Origin: Apostichopus japonicus
Taxonomy: Eukaryota; Echinodermata; Holothuroidea; Aspidochirotida; Stichopodidae
Assembly: GCF_037975245.1 (NCBI RefSeq)
Contig: NC_092578.1
Coordinates: 12,878,321 to 12,942,320, forward strand
Direction: 5' to 3'
Length of the DNA stretch: 64,000 nt
Shown here: one piece after another, positions 49,901-60,400 of the stretch
Layout: every line of letters begins with the position of its first letter
Numbering within the stretch: position 1 is the stretch's first letter
Notes under the pieces: model-generated
What the model saw: the letters and a program-made list of their open reading frames with translations, nothing else
The model's database searches: none
Told to the model about the DNA's origin: nothing
Position numbers and translations under genes: made by a program

Positions 49901-50657
49901 ATTATGTATTTTTCATGTTTTACAAGGTTTCAGACTTTGACCTGTTGACCTCAACCAATTGTTGACCTCCACAAAATAGAACAGGCCTCTTGTGCTTACT
50001 AAGGTGGATCTTCATTCGTGTGAAGTCCATTCAACTTGGCTTTTGCAGTTATGTTCACAAGATTTGAAAAGACTTTCATTTCATTTGACCTCAAATGACC
50101 TTTGACCTTAACAGATTTCAATAGGGTTCTTGTACTCACTAAGGGAGGTCTACAGACGAAAGATGAAGTTCAACCAAATCGCCCTTCCAGAGTTATAGTG
50201 ATTACAAGGTTTTTCAGAGTTTGACCTTTATTGACCTCATGAAACAGAATCATTTTGTGTTCAAACTTTCTGTGGCATTTTGGAGACTCTGAACTTTGTC
50301 TCTCATAAATATTATAGTTCCTATGTACAAGAAGTTTGCAGTTTCACATAGCATTTTGCTATGAGATACCAGATAAAGTATTTCCTGCATGTGACCTTTG
50401 ACTTTCACTAATTACATCAGGGTTCTCATACCCACTGTTTAGTTAAATCCAAAAATCAAGTATCATAATCAGTCATGTACTTTTTGAGTTATTGCATTAA
50501 CATGCATACAGATGTCATTAGGACTGCATCAATTCCTTATTACTCCCAAGCAAGGGAATATAACAAGAAAATATTTTTTTCCAACAGGTTTGTTGTAGCA
50601 GATAGTTATGAGCTTCTTCAAGAGCAAGAAAGGAGAAAAGCAAAGAAGGGAGTCTGA
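40993..50657 (+). CDS. PGAP3: Post-GPI attachment to proteins factor 3 (Per1-like), 7 coding exons
   Basis: PGAP3 is an ER/Golgi multi-pass hydrolase that removes the sn-2 acyl chain of GPI anchors during lipid remodelling. Coding exons: 40993-41283, 42149-42301, 42901-42963, 43588-43649, 44662-44816, 47292-47496 and 50588-50657. All have GT-AG borders and compatible phases, giving 332 aa (about 320 in vertebrates). A signal peptide (WIVSFLLLIPFATSSS) precedes a luminal Cys-rich part (C-x4-C, WDCIEECKHISMW). Further family blocks are FRIIGIQEPAS-like LRIIGIQEPASMLFSLLNG, WFWSTIFHTRDT (S157, H161, D164), HVSYLSRLKRFDYGYN and FDAHSLWH (H294, H298). The Ser/Asp/His set matches the CREST hydrolase superfamily. 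No break is seen. It converges on CFAP210. Confidence is high; only the exact start and UTRs are inferred. Confidence 0.95.
41546..41771 (+). repeat. MITE copy in PGAP3 intron 1
   Basis: This segment (GTATTAACCCCAGATATGC to TAGCGTGCTATAATTTGGGG) matches the reverse complement of 44179-44426 over about 240 bp at roughly 75% by eye. It includes the shared blocks GGTCACCTTTGGTCAAA, CACCTCCAGGAAAGT and GCGTGCTATAATTTGG. Confidence 0.6.
42302..42900. other. PGAP3 intron 2
   Basis: AT-rich intron with GTAAGT donor and TTCTTCCAG acceptor. It holds no recognisable element apart from a short TATATATATA run near 42857. Confidence 0.6.
42964..43587. other. PGAP3 intron 3
   Basis: Intron with a weak GTTTGC donor and a TTTGCAG acceptor. 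It contains a short GTAACTGATGGGTATCTGATGG direct-repeat cluster near 43265-43305 and a G-rich stretch near 43443-43472. Confidence 0.6.
44179..44426 (-). repeat. MITE copy in PGAP3 intron 4
   Basis: The ends CAGTATAGGCTCCAAATTAT and the inverse of CTGTATTGGCCCCAAATATG form an imperfect inverted pair. The element is the inverted partner of 41546-41771. A related element with longer arms is in SUGCT intron 4 (62515-62852). Confidence 0.6.
44993..46077. mobile_element. hAT-type element in PGAP3 intron 5, 8 bp TSD
   Basis: The 1085 bp element begins CAGGCGCGGCGGAAC and ends GTTCCACCGCCACTG (12 of 15 inverted match). It is flanked by a perfect 8 bp duplication GCTGCATT at 44985-44992 and 46078-46085. 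The left part shares CTAAGCGGAGCGCCACCA, then TTGGCGCGGAGCGTAC, with the 2494-2860 element, so the two families are related. A younger element is nested at 45308-45703. Long G and C runs lie near the right end. Confidence 0.8.
45308..45703. mobile_element. Nested hAT element, sister of 2494-2860
   Basis: It begins CAGTGGCGGAGCTAGGGGTA and ends GCTCCTTCACCA, a degraded version of GCTCCGCCACTG. It is flanked by AGTAAGGG at 45300-45307 and 45704-45711. It aligns along its whole length with the copy-A element at 2494-2860. Its position inside 44993-46077 shows the order of insertion. Confidence 0.8.
46440..46901. repeat. Tandem repeat in PGAP3 intron 5 (68 bp x3, then ~129 bp x2)
   Basis: Three nearly identical 68 bp units start ACTTGTTTAAGTACATTGTT at 46440, 46508 and 46576. 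Two longer units at 46644 and 46773 share the first ~50 bp and add ~60 bp around GAACACT...GGGTGGCATGTGCTAGG. The short unit could derive from the long one by internal deletion. Confidence 0.9.
49680..49745. repeat. 18 bp tandem repeat
   Basis: About four copies of GTAAGTGGATCCACCTC-type sequence. Each carries a GTGGATCCAC palindrome or a one-base variant. Confidence 0.8.
49795..50405. repeat. Cluster of TGACCT/TTTGACCT motifs
   Basis: Motifs such as GGACCTTTGACCTC, AATGACCTTTGACCTTA, TTTGACCTTTATTGACCTCA and TGTGACCTTTGACTTT recur roughly every 100 bp with related spacer sequence. Direct repeats of TGACCT spaced by one base are DR1 nuclear-receptor-like half-sites. The regular spacing suggests a decayed tandem or dispersed repeat. 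Confidence 0.6.
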
Positions 50658-51907
50658 GCTGCACAGGATATTCTTTTAAACTTGGAATGCTGGACACAGA
50701 AGGACATTTGATAAACAATGGGATAACAAAGGAAGTAATTTATAGGGATAGTAAATTATACTTGTATTCAACAACTCAGTAAATTATAGAAAGAATTAAT
50801 TGGGGGCGGGGGGGGGGGGGGGATGGAAGGTATTCATGTGGCAGAAGGGCACTGTGGTTGGAGGAACATGGACAGTCTTATCATCCAATAGGAAGGTTAA
50901 TAGATTTCTGATGGAGGACAACCCTTAAAATCAGCCGCATTTTAGTATTTTCATTTGTTATCTCTGAACAAGTGTAGTGAATCAAAATCATAAAACACAA
51001 GTCATACTGAGCTTTTAGAGTACTCTATACAAGATTTTTATTTACAATTTTATACACAACCTTGTTTTCCATATGCAATGCAATAAGTTGTACATTGTGC
51101 ATATATATCTATATATAAATGTATATATATATATAGAAAGATATATATATGGGTGTGTGTGTTTGTGATTAATTACAAATTTACCTTCTGTCGTACTGCA
51201 GTTTCATAGGTTCACTTTTGCTAACTTGAATCCAAAGAACAAGAATTATTGAATTAATATAGTCCTTAAGATGTGAACAACAAGTGAAAAGTGAATCTGT
51301 AATTCCATACAAAACAATGAATGCATCTAACGTATGATGAATCAGGCTTAACATCTATTGCTGTCAATAACATAAGTACAGTATGTGAAAATACATCTGC
51401 TAAATTTGAAAATCTTGTCAATTTCGATAAGTTTTAACTCAAATGCATTCTCCATGTGTCAATGTTCCTTTTGACAATCTGATCTGTATTTTCATATTAA
51501 AGTGTTTGTTTCTATGTATCATATAGCAAAATGTTTCAGGTTAGCTACTATGTTATGCCAATTTAGTCCCAAGTTCATTAGTTTATTAAGAGAAAGAATA
51601 AAACAGCTAGTCAATATATCAAATTGCTATTGATATGATTAGTCTAGTTACCTCATTAGTTTGATCTTTCATTAGCCCTGCTTGTTTCTGAGAAATGGAA
51701 ATTTTGTTTCAAAATATGTGCAACAAAATGTTAAATATTTATGCAATAAAAATCAAAACAAAAGCACCAATCATCCGTAGAGCTTTCCACATGTAATATT
51801 TTTCTTCCCTTATTCTTTTATTTACAATAATCAATTTTCTTCAACTCATTGGCTGGATAAGATGAAAGAACACAGTGTTTATTTTTCTATGGAAACAACA
51901 ATCTTTG
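50658..51907. other. Convergent 3' flank between PGAP3 and CFAP210
   Basis: About 1.25 kb lies between the two stop codons. It has a G-tract (50804-50821), an AT microsatellite (about 51103-51150) and candidate poly(A) signals: AATAAA at 51745-51750 on plus for PGAP3, and the reverse of TTTATT at 51817-51822 for CFAP210. No ORF of note is present. Confidence 0.5.
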
Positions 51908-54900
51908 CTACCACACAAACCCTAAACGTTTTGTCGTATTGGATGGATGTCCCACATGAGCATATTTCACCTCATCTGTGTCCCCTCGCTGATAATTTGG
52001 AAGTTCCACGCCCGAGTTGTCTTGCACCAAATAACTGGGTCTGACACCCCCTTTACCCTCAAAGACAGGACCTCGCCCGCCACCGTGACCTTCCCTCGCT
52101 GCCTTGTGAAGAGGGTACGTGTTGCGGCCTCCTTTTTCGCAATGATCGATAACCTTGCTTGCGTATTCCTGAAATTGTTTCTCTTCCAGAGCCAACAAAT
52201 CCAGATTTCTCATATACATTTCCAATTGCTCCTCCATCTCCTTTTGAAGCACCACCTGTTTCTCGATGGCTTGTTTGATGAGGAACTTTTGGTGACCTTT
52301 GGCCTCTTGCTTACGCTGCTGCATCTTTTCAATCTGTTTCTGGGCAAAGAGTTTATCTGCTTCCATTTTCATCTTCAAGGCCATTAGCTCTCTTCTCTTT
52401 TCCTCTCGCTTCTTCTTCTCTTTCTGTTGCATCTGTTGCTCTCGGTGTTCCGCCTCTTCTCGCAGAGCTCTCTGAAGCTGCTCCTGTTTCTCTAGAGCCT
52501 CCTTCTCTCGTTCCGCCTCTCGCTCTGCTTGACACTTGATGATACGGGCATCTTCATCATCTGTTTTCTGCTTAAGCTGAAGATCTAACTTGTTCACCAT
52601 CTTGGTCACCTGATCTTGCTTTTTCCTATGAAAAAAAACCCAAAAAACTCAAACTTGTAATGATCTTGGTTCACTCGTGTTCCTTTTCATTTTCTTTGTA
52701 AATCAACTGTCCAATCTTAATTCAGGGATCTTATATTTTGTATGAATTTTGTAACAAGTTTTATCATCTTAAAACAAAATAATGCACACAACTTCTGTCA
52801 ACATGTGATAGTTAAAGATGGATAAGAAAAAGTTTGTGTTTTCTCACCCTTTGATAACCAGTAGATATACTATCACATACAAGTTTAAAATGTTTCAGGG
52901 ACGGATAAAGAAACTAACTTGAATAAACCCCGCAAGACAGAGATCTGAAAATTTGTTGTTTTAAATATTCTTTTTAAAAATGACAAAACTTCACTTCTGT
53001 GAGTCATACAGTATGTCCCATAGCATGCATTGCAATGGAATATGAAGATCATATTAAGTAAAAGCAAAACAAAGGCTTCTTGTCATTTTTTCAATTCTCC
53101 AGCTTTGCAGCCTTGCCTACTGTAAAAAAAAAAAAGCATCTAGTTATTAATGCTTTGCTGGTACTTACTGAAATAGATCTCTTTCTCTCTCCTTCCTGAG
53201 TTTAGTCATCTTTTTCTTGGCAGCAGCAAAGATCCTTATTTCCTCTTCCTCCTCTTCCTCCTGCTGCCTCTCACATGAACGGATGAGATCTCTATCGCTC
53301 ACAGTCTGCAGGTGTGAGCCCATCAATTCTTCCTTTTCCTTCTTGCGTATGGCTTCAATCTTGGCCTTTTCTGCTTCGTAGTGCAGAAGCTGCTTCCTCA
53401 GTTCTTCTCCCTCCTCCTTGCCTTCCTTTATCTCTTTCTCTAGGTCTACAATATGCTGATGAATTCTGCAAAAGAAACAAGAAGGTATTACATCAGCTGC
53501 AAAGATAACTGTTCTCTTTGAGCGAAAAATTTCTTTGGAATAGTGAGGTACGACAACAATGCTTGTCAGTTACATTTTATACTTAACAGAAAAATATCTC
53601 TTACCCAAATAATGAAAATTACAAATATATCCTGCCCAAATGACTTTCATGGTATTACTATATGATTTAGGATATGTTAAACAGATATTCACTGTGAGTA
53701 CAAGAAACATGATAATAGGTTTAATTTGTCAACTTACATCAGGTGATATTAACTGCAGATGCTTGAATATGTAACAGACCATATTATTTTTGTTTTTGCA
53801 ATGTATAACTTTAATGTGTACCATGCTAACTGATTGTGAATACACATGGAGGAGGAAAAAAAAAGAAGAAATATAAGGTTTAATGCAAATGCACATTGGA
53901 GAGGTACTTACTGTTCTTTCTGAAATTCTGCAATTTCTTGTCTCTCCTTCAGTGCTTCTGTGGCCTTCTTATGATCTTCTAAGATTCCAAGCTCTAAATC
54001 TTTCTGATGTCTCAGAAGCGCATCTTTATCTTTACCTCCACTCGCTGCTTTTCTTGCCTTTTTCAACTCAATTTGCATCTCTCTCTCTTTGAGTACTTCT
54101 GTTAATAACAACGCACCCTTTGTGAAAATGAAATGAAACAATTAGACAACTTGAGTCATGATGTTATATTGAATATGAATTTAGTATCTCAACACTTGAG
54201 TTAATAAAAACTACCCTCCACCTTTAAACCCACTTCTTCACCTCACACAGACATTCAAGTTTTCTGAGCTTATTAATATATGGCAAGGTCTGCATTAACG
54301 GTAACGAAACTTGTTTGCACAATGAATTGCTAGAGGAACATGATATTGCCAGTGTAACTCTTGATATTGCTAGTGTATCTCTGATATTGCTAGTGTAACT
54401 TACATGGAAGCCTTTCACTCGATCTGTTTGATAATATTGCAAAGTCTTTGCTTTCTCAATAGCCTCCTTCCTCTTTTGCGCTTGGAATTTTGCTTCTTCG
54501 ATATCAATTTTGACTTTCTGTTTTTCTTCTTCCTCTTCCTTCAGTTTTCTTGCCTCAAGCTTCTTTTGTCGTTGACCCTAAGAAGAAAAATTAGTCAAAG
54601 TGAGGAGTTATGAGAAAATAATATGCATCATATAAATTGCATGAACACATAGAAGTATGTTCCATGCAAGTTTGGGCTGTTAGGTGTATCTGTAATGATC
54701 GAACACAGAGCATCTACTGTATACCCAAAGATTAAAGTCACTTAATGATTTGTCTTTCAGATGTAATATGTTCTTTATAGATTGGACTCTTTATATCCCA
54801 ACTTCCTTCTCTTTTTCCCCCTGATGGTATCTTCAACTGACAATTTAATTAAAATAATTTACTTTTCCATACCCCAGGCAACTATAACAGGCAGCTTATA

Positions 54901-55954
54901 CTGATTATACACTGCACAACACAAAAAAAAAAATACATGTTATTACTTTCTTGCTGAAGATCACCTACAAAGAATGAAACTTCTGGAAATGATGAAACTT
55001 ACAGCTATGGTGTTACTCCAGTTTTTGACCATGTCCTTGGAGTGTTGATGGAGTGCTAACTTCTCTGCTCTCTTGGTTTCAATCAACTCTTTCTCCCTGA
55101 CGTTTCTGGTTAGGTGTCCCTGGATTCTATTCCAGTCTGCTTGTGTTAATACTGACACTTGATTTAAGTCAATTGGCTGTTGAATATCTTCAAATGATTC
55201 ATTTTGCCCTTGAGATGTTTGAGGACTTGGAGTATCTGCAAACAATAAAAAAGGCTTTGCTAACTATTTGGTACAGGAATATAAACAATTGATCTGAATA
55301 CTGTGTTGGCATATAAATCACCCTAACAACAGCGAGGCTACATTGGCTCTACAGCCTACAGTTACCTACTGTGTATGTCACATGCATGCATTCTATTGTA
55401 CACGTGGTGTATTTTTTTCGAAGCATTAATTGTAACACTAACAGAGAGAAATCAGACCATTGTCCACTGTATGAACAGTAGGAAGTGCCCTTACATCCGC
55501 ACTTGTGCATGTCACATGCTTTGATAGTGGATGACATTAGTGTGGGTTTGCTACTGAGTACTGTTAGTGTTACGTACTGAACCATAACATTATCATAAGT
55601 ACTGTGGCCTGATGGGTTACCATTACTAGTTTCCGCCACAGCTGCATGGTCTAGCCACAGGCAAACACAACATTACTTAGAAGAAGGTAATATCCGCCAT
55701 GGCGGAGAACGCCTTCTTGTGGAACTCTCGTTCTTTTAGGAACGACATAGACCTTCGTATGTTTTTTAATAGCTTCACAAACTGAAACGTTGCGAAAAGC
55801 ATATTCAGCCTAGGTTCTACTTCTAGGCCACAGTAGCCTAGGCCTAGGCCATATATACTTGCCTAATTAAGTACGGTTAGCTATTAAGTTCCCGATTCAA
55901 CTTACTTCTTGACTGTCCTCTCCTTCTTCCATACTTTACTTGGCTGATTTCCAT
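51908..55954 (-). CDS. CFAP210: Cilia- and flagella-associated protein 210 (CCDC173), 6 coding exons
   Basis: CFAP210 is a filamentous microtubule inner protein of the axonemal doublet A-tubule. Coding exons in transcript order: 55906-55954, 55003-55235, 54404-54577, 53912-54117, 53169-53465 and 51908-52625. All are GT-AG with matching phases, giving 558 aa (the human protein is about 550). The N-terminus has LTQADWNRIQGHL and KDMVKNWSNTIA. The middle has the family blocks YYQTDRVKGFHGALLLTEV and LKEREMQIELKK. FAAAKKKMTKLRKERERDLF precedes a long Glu/Lys/Arg/Gln coiled coil typical of the trichoplein (TPH) family. The C-terminus ends KRLGFVW. It is convergent with PGAP3 and divergent from SUGCT. 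X-box-like sites upstream fit ciliary regulation. Other TPH proteins such as CFAP45 are the main alternatives, but the motifs favour CFAP210. Confidence 0.9.
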
Positions 55955-56155
55955 GGTTTATTTCGATTTTATTATAAAATCTCTTTCTGTACTTAGTGTT
56001 CCTGAAATGGTTTCTCGCTTCGTACTCGAACTGCCTAACAGAGGATTTTGTGAGTGAACACAATTGCATAGGGTCCATGCACCCAAACCTAGACTAACGT
56101 TAGACAAGCGCACCATAGGCAACATAGCAAACAGTAACAAACCAACAGATATGAT

Positions 56156-56169
56156 GTCGTCATAGCAAC
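56156..56169. promoter_or_regulatory. X-box (RFX-like) site upstream of CFAP210
   Basis: GTCGTCATAGCAAC fits the X-box pattern of two imperfect inverted half-sites around AT (consensus GTTGCCATGGCAAC). It lies 202 bp upstream of the CFAP210 ATG. A second site with a perfect GGCAAC half lies at 56110-56123 (GCACCATAGGCAAC). RFX factors control ciliary genes across animals, so the location makes functional sense. Confidence 0.5.
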
Positions 56170-56433
56170 GATAATGGACGGTAGCTTTTACAAATCGCCA
56201 TTGTAGATCATATTTGTACAGTTACACAATGCAACTTTGTGATGTTACGTGGCGCGCTAATAACCATTACTCTATAGGGTCTGTACATTATTCTGAGTTT
56301 GGATTGTTATATTGCTTTGCCAACGGTTATGTCATTTCTTGAATCTAACATTGTATAAATTATCGAAGCGAATTATCAAACTGAGCCAGAAGAGAGATAA
56401 CTGTTAAACTTTTACTTGTGTAAAAGTAAATGG

Positions 56434-56472
56434 GCCTGACGTTTCGATCCTAGCAGGATCTTCTTCAGAGGC
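56434..56472 (-). ncRNA. Hammerhead-ribozyme-like motif in a dispersed repeat
   Basis: On the minus strand, GCCT then CTGAAGA (core CUGANGA), then an A and a 5 bp stem GATCC-TGCTA-GGATC, then GAAA, CGTC and AGGC. GCCT pairs with AGGC as stem I. ACGT is self-complementary and could form the very short stem III used by dimeric minimal hammerheads. GTC would be the cleavage triplet. Penelope-like retroelements are known to carry such minimal hammerheads. The extra A between the core and stem II is non-canonical, so activity is uncertain. Confidence 0.35.
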
Positions 56473-57422
56473 TAAATGATAATATTAGAAACTTCAAGGG
56501 ACACATATAAATAAACTGTCAAGGAACAAGCTTAGTTAATCTACTACCTCTCCTCTTCCCCCCTGTTGGTTTCTTTCTTCTCTCCATCCTTTGTCTACTA
56601 ATAATCTTACTACATCAATCTCTTTTGTGATCACCCTGCTCATCAACCTGCCTGTATTCTAGCTGTGTGTGTCTCCCTTCGGCGCAGTTCCTGCAATGTC
56701 TGGCCCACTGTTAAACATTCTCTTACACAGGCGTTTTAGTGGATATTAAGCAGTTTGCCAACATGTTTTGTTTTATTTTAAATTTTTGCTTGTTAGTGGT
56801 TCTTTAAATTCTAGGTTTCAGCCAAGATTTCAGATGTAAAAAGCTAATAAGCTGCCGTTTGAGGATTGCATACACTTGCGTCGAGAGCCAGGTAGGCTGA
56901 GCCGCGGGACTTGAAAACAAAAACTTATGTACAGTAATCGCCTAACTAGTCTCGCCCCTCCTCTCGGAGGGGCTAATAGTCATGTCTTCCATCCAAAGGG
57001 GAGGGAGTTCTCTCCCCTTATTATGACCTACAACAGAACTCTTCAAGTTTGGGATTTCTGTTTGTTGTCTAGTTATGTTGATCCACGTTAGTGACCGTGC
57101 TACAGCAACATTGAACACCAACTATAAATGGCCATTACACGCTACGGTGAAAGAAAGATTTGCGAATCACGTTGTCAGTCACCTGATTGTACTCACACAT
57201 TTTAGGAGACATTTTAGTTTATGTTATTACGTAATTTTTGACATTTTATGGAGCACCACAGAAATTTCTGTATCACCTGTTTGTGCAAGTACAGTTCATT
57301 TGTCATAAATGAATTCGATTGAACTGGCTTAGCTGCTTCAGAAACAGTGCAGTGCGTGAATGGACTGCAGATATATTCCATTGTACCATTGTTTGGAAGC
57401 GCAAAATTCCTAAATAAATGCA

Positions 57423-60400
57423 ATGTTTTCCAACGGACTGCGATTTTGGGGCGCGTGTGTTACAAGAAGAGCAACGTCGGCTGGAATCAAAACCAATGCC
57501 ATACTGAAAGGTATGCTGTAGTTAACCTGCCTTGATTTGAGTGTAAATGTGCAAACATTAATTAACGTCATGTTCATGCTTGAATACATTGTCTGTCATA
57601 TAAGTCAGAAGCAATTTGAGCTGGGATTCATGGATGTCCAAGGATCTTTACTTCATTGCACACACAATACTTCTTTATTTTTTCTTCATTTCCACTTTAA
57701 CTTCATAATAAACTAGAGCTAAACTGAGTCGTGAGTTCTAATTCTTTTACAACATCGGTAAATATCTCAGAACAACTAGAGATTACAGGGGAATTTGAAA
57801 TGGACCCGTAACCAGCTAACATTTAAGCAAATCTATGTCCAACTATATGCAAAGCTAGATGATGGCTACTTAGATGAGTTGGGCAATCCAATTGTTCAAC
57901 ACTTTAATTTGAGGAAAAAAAAAACCAAAATTGTGCTTTAATTGTAATTTTCATTCATGTGTACTTTTGAAACAATGAAAGTGCCCAAAACTAATAACTT
58001 GAGGTGGATGCAGTGGGCAAAATTCAGATAGTTTGGAGAGGATGATCCAATTCGGAGTCGGCCAATTTTACGTCCAAGAATGTCACATGAGAACGATCCA
58101 ACTAGATTGTATATATATTTATTTAAAAGAATCCTCGAAGACCAAGACTAATATTGTGTAGTGGTTGCTCAGCTGCTGATTGGGACAATCTACTAAGTCC
58201 AAAATCGATCCACACTGAAGTAAACAAAATTATAAGTTGTACAGGTCTGTACAGTAAATAATAGAATCCCGATGTTAATGATTCAATGACACTGCCTAAT
58301 TACTAATGGGTAGGGAAAACACCCTTGTCGTGGACCATACCATACCCTCTTATTGCATATAGAGAAAGGGCACAAGTTTTATTATTTTTCAACATCAACA
58401 GAAAGTATTTAATCAAACTTCATGAAGTGATGTACTAGCTTGGTATCACTTGTGTATTTTCATCAAACAAAATGCAAGTGAATGTAAGTCAGGGACTAGG
58501 CGGGGGGGGGGGGGGGGGAGCAATGTTAGCAATCGCTTCCCCCTTTGAGGGCCCCCAAAAACAAAATTTAACTGAAAGCAGGAAATATCATCAAAGCCAT
58601 GAAAGTTCATCTGCTAAGTACTACAGTTTACTCTTAATTCTTATTGTTTATTTCCTGCAACATGAGAGGCTTTTTGGGCAAAAATTTTCTTTGTACTGTA
58701 CATCATGACACTCTGTTAAGTGTAATAATGCTCCCTTTGTGAGAAGTGTCCCTTTTAAAATTTCTGGCTACGTTCCTTATGTCAGTTGCATTCCATTTTA
58801 AGTAGAATGTGCCATAATAGTATGAAAGTTGCAACACTAAATTAGGAAAGATACTGTATACTTCTCAGGAAGTTTTCCACAATTTCATGAATATTTGGTC
58901 AAAATACCACATCTGCCAGTTTGGCAGTTTCAAATTTGATTGGCCGGGATGAAAATGAAGCATCAGACCAAACAGAATTTGGTTTTTATTTAATGGTCTG
59001 CCAATTTAGGAGCGATGGTAGCTGAAAATTATATCTGTTAAAATCCCCAAAAGAACATTAATTTCAACCATTTCATATGTTGTTCAGTTCTACTCAGAGG
59101 GTACGTGACTACGTGTCAGTTAAAACATTGGATTTTTTACCACGTTTCACTCTGTTATATTCATGAATCTAAGAGACTCCAACTGGCAACTACAAGGAAT
59201 TACAAAACCACACAATTGTCACTTCAATATCATTCGGAAATAAACGCAAATTGCAAGCGATCTGGCCTTTTTTCACTCAGTGTGGCCACTAATTTGGCCA
59301 GTTGCATCCCAGATAAAATGGCAACGAGCTCGCACCTGCAAAATGCATTATAAGGTACATGTGTATGTTGTAAGGACTTGTAATATGTAGATATTTAAAA
59401 ATTAGAGAAATTTATTTGAAGATGGGTAAAATAATGGATAATATTAAACAAGTCTTACTTTAAGCCACCATTCAGGTAGGCTATGACTCAAATGTTGCCA
59501 AGTTTAACAGTCTGGAAAATAGATTTAATCCCAACTGGTAGTTATAGCAACTGGTAGTTATAGCAGTGTGTATGGTTTCATGAATATAACTACTGTACAG
59601 GTCTAGTTTTGACACGAATGAAGAACATAGGTCATAATGGCTGTGGAGTTGTGTCTCGTCGTCGAGTTCACTCAGGGTAGTGTGTGGCGGTCTTTGCTCA
59701 TGACTCAGTCAGTATGTTACTTTCAAAGTACTAAATGCTACATCTGCACATTAACTTGAACTGATAAAAGCTTAAGGAGTCTGCATCAATGTTTGCATTA
59801 TGACCCTTTTTTAACATTCTAGCACTAACACTGTTCTGCAAGAGACACTCATTTGTACACTTGTTCAATATTATGGAAATAATCTTGCAAAAATATGTCT
59901 GATTTCAGAATAATGTTTATTATTAGTTTGATTCTTTAAGAACTGTCCTCACAAGAAATGCAAATATCAAGTCAATGGTTGCTCCAATCACAGTCTAAAG
60001 TTTCCTCTCCACCTAGATACTCATCAGGGTGTTGGAAGTCCTGAGAGTGTATCGAAAGGACCTCTACATGGGGTCCGAATTCTGGACTTATCAAGGTAAA
60101 TATGAAAGTACTGGAATTGTTCATATTTAATTGTAAAACAATGCCTCTTGCTATAGCAACAGTGGTTTAATAGTGTGGAATGTGTGTACATATGCTGACT
60201 TTTTTTTTTCGTCTGTTAGATTTTCATTGTATGTTCTCAAACTGTTTATTCTTTTTTTGTAGAATAAAGATAAAAAAGAAGTGGGAACTTTTGAAATTGG
60301 ACTTTGAATTTATCAAGAATATTTGTAAGATGGACTCTCTCTTGTTTTCACCTGTAGAGTTTTAGCTGGACCCTTCTGTACGATGCTGTTTGGGGATCTT

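Larger units (their letters stand above)
47497..50587. other. PGAP3 intron 6
   Basis: This 3.1 kb intron has a GTAAGT donor and a TTTCCAACAG acceptor. It contains an 18 bp tandem repeat (49680-49745) and a run of TGACCTTTGACCT-like motifs (49795-50405). No coding frame is supported in it. Confidence 0.7.
55955..57422. other. Divergent intergenic region between CFAP210 and SUGCT
   Basis: About 1.5 kb probably holds both promoters. Seen inside are RFX/X-box-like sites (56110-56169), a hammerhead-like repeat motif (56434-56472) and otherwise unassigned sequence. A C/G-rich stretch near 56950-57000 contains CTCTCGGAGGGGC-type inverted sequence. Confidence 0.6.

Noticed and set aside
52353-52535. 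Arg/Glu-rich alternative-frame ORF inside CFAP210 exon 6
   Set aside because: It is a shadow of the coiled-coil coding frame produced by biased codon composition.
57347-57535. 62-aa plus-strand ORF over SUGCT exon 1 (MQCVNGLQIY...)
   Set aside because: It is in another frame and reads through the GTATGC donor; the ATG at 57423 gives a presequence in phase with exon 2.
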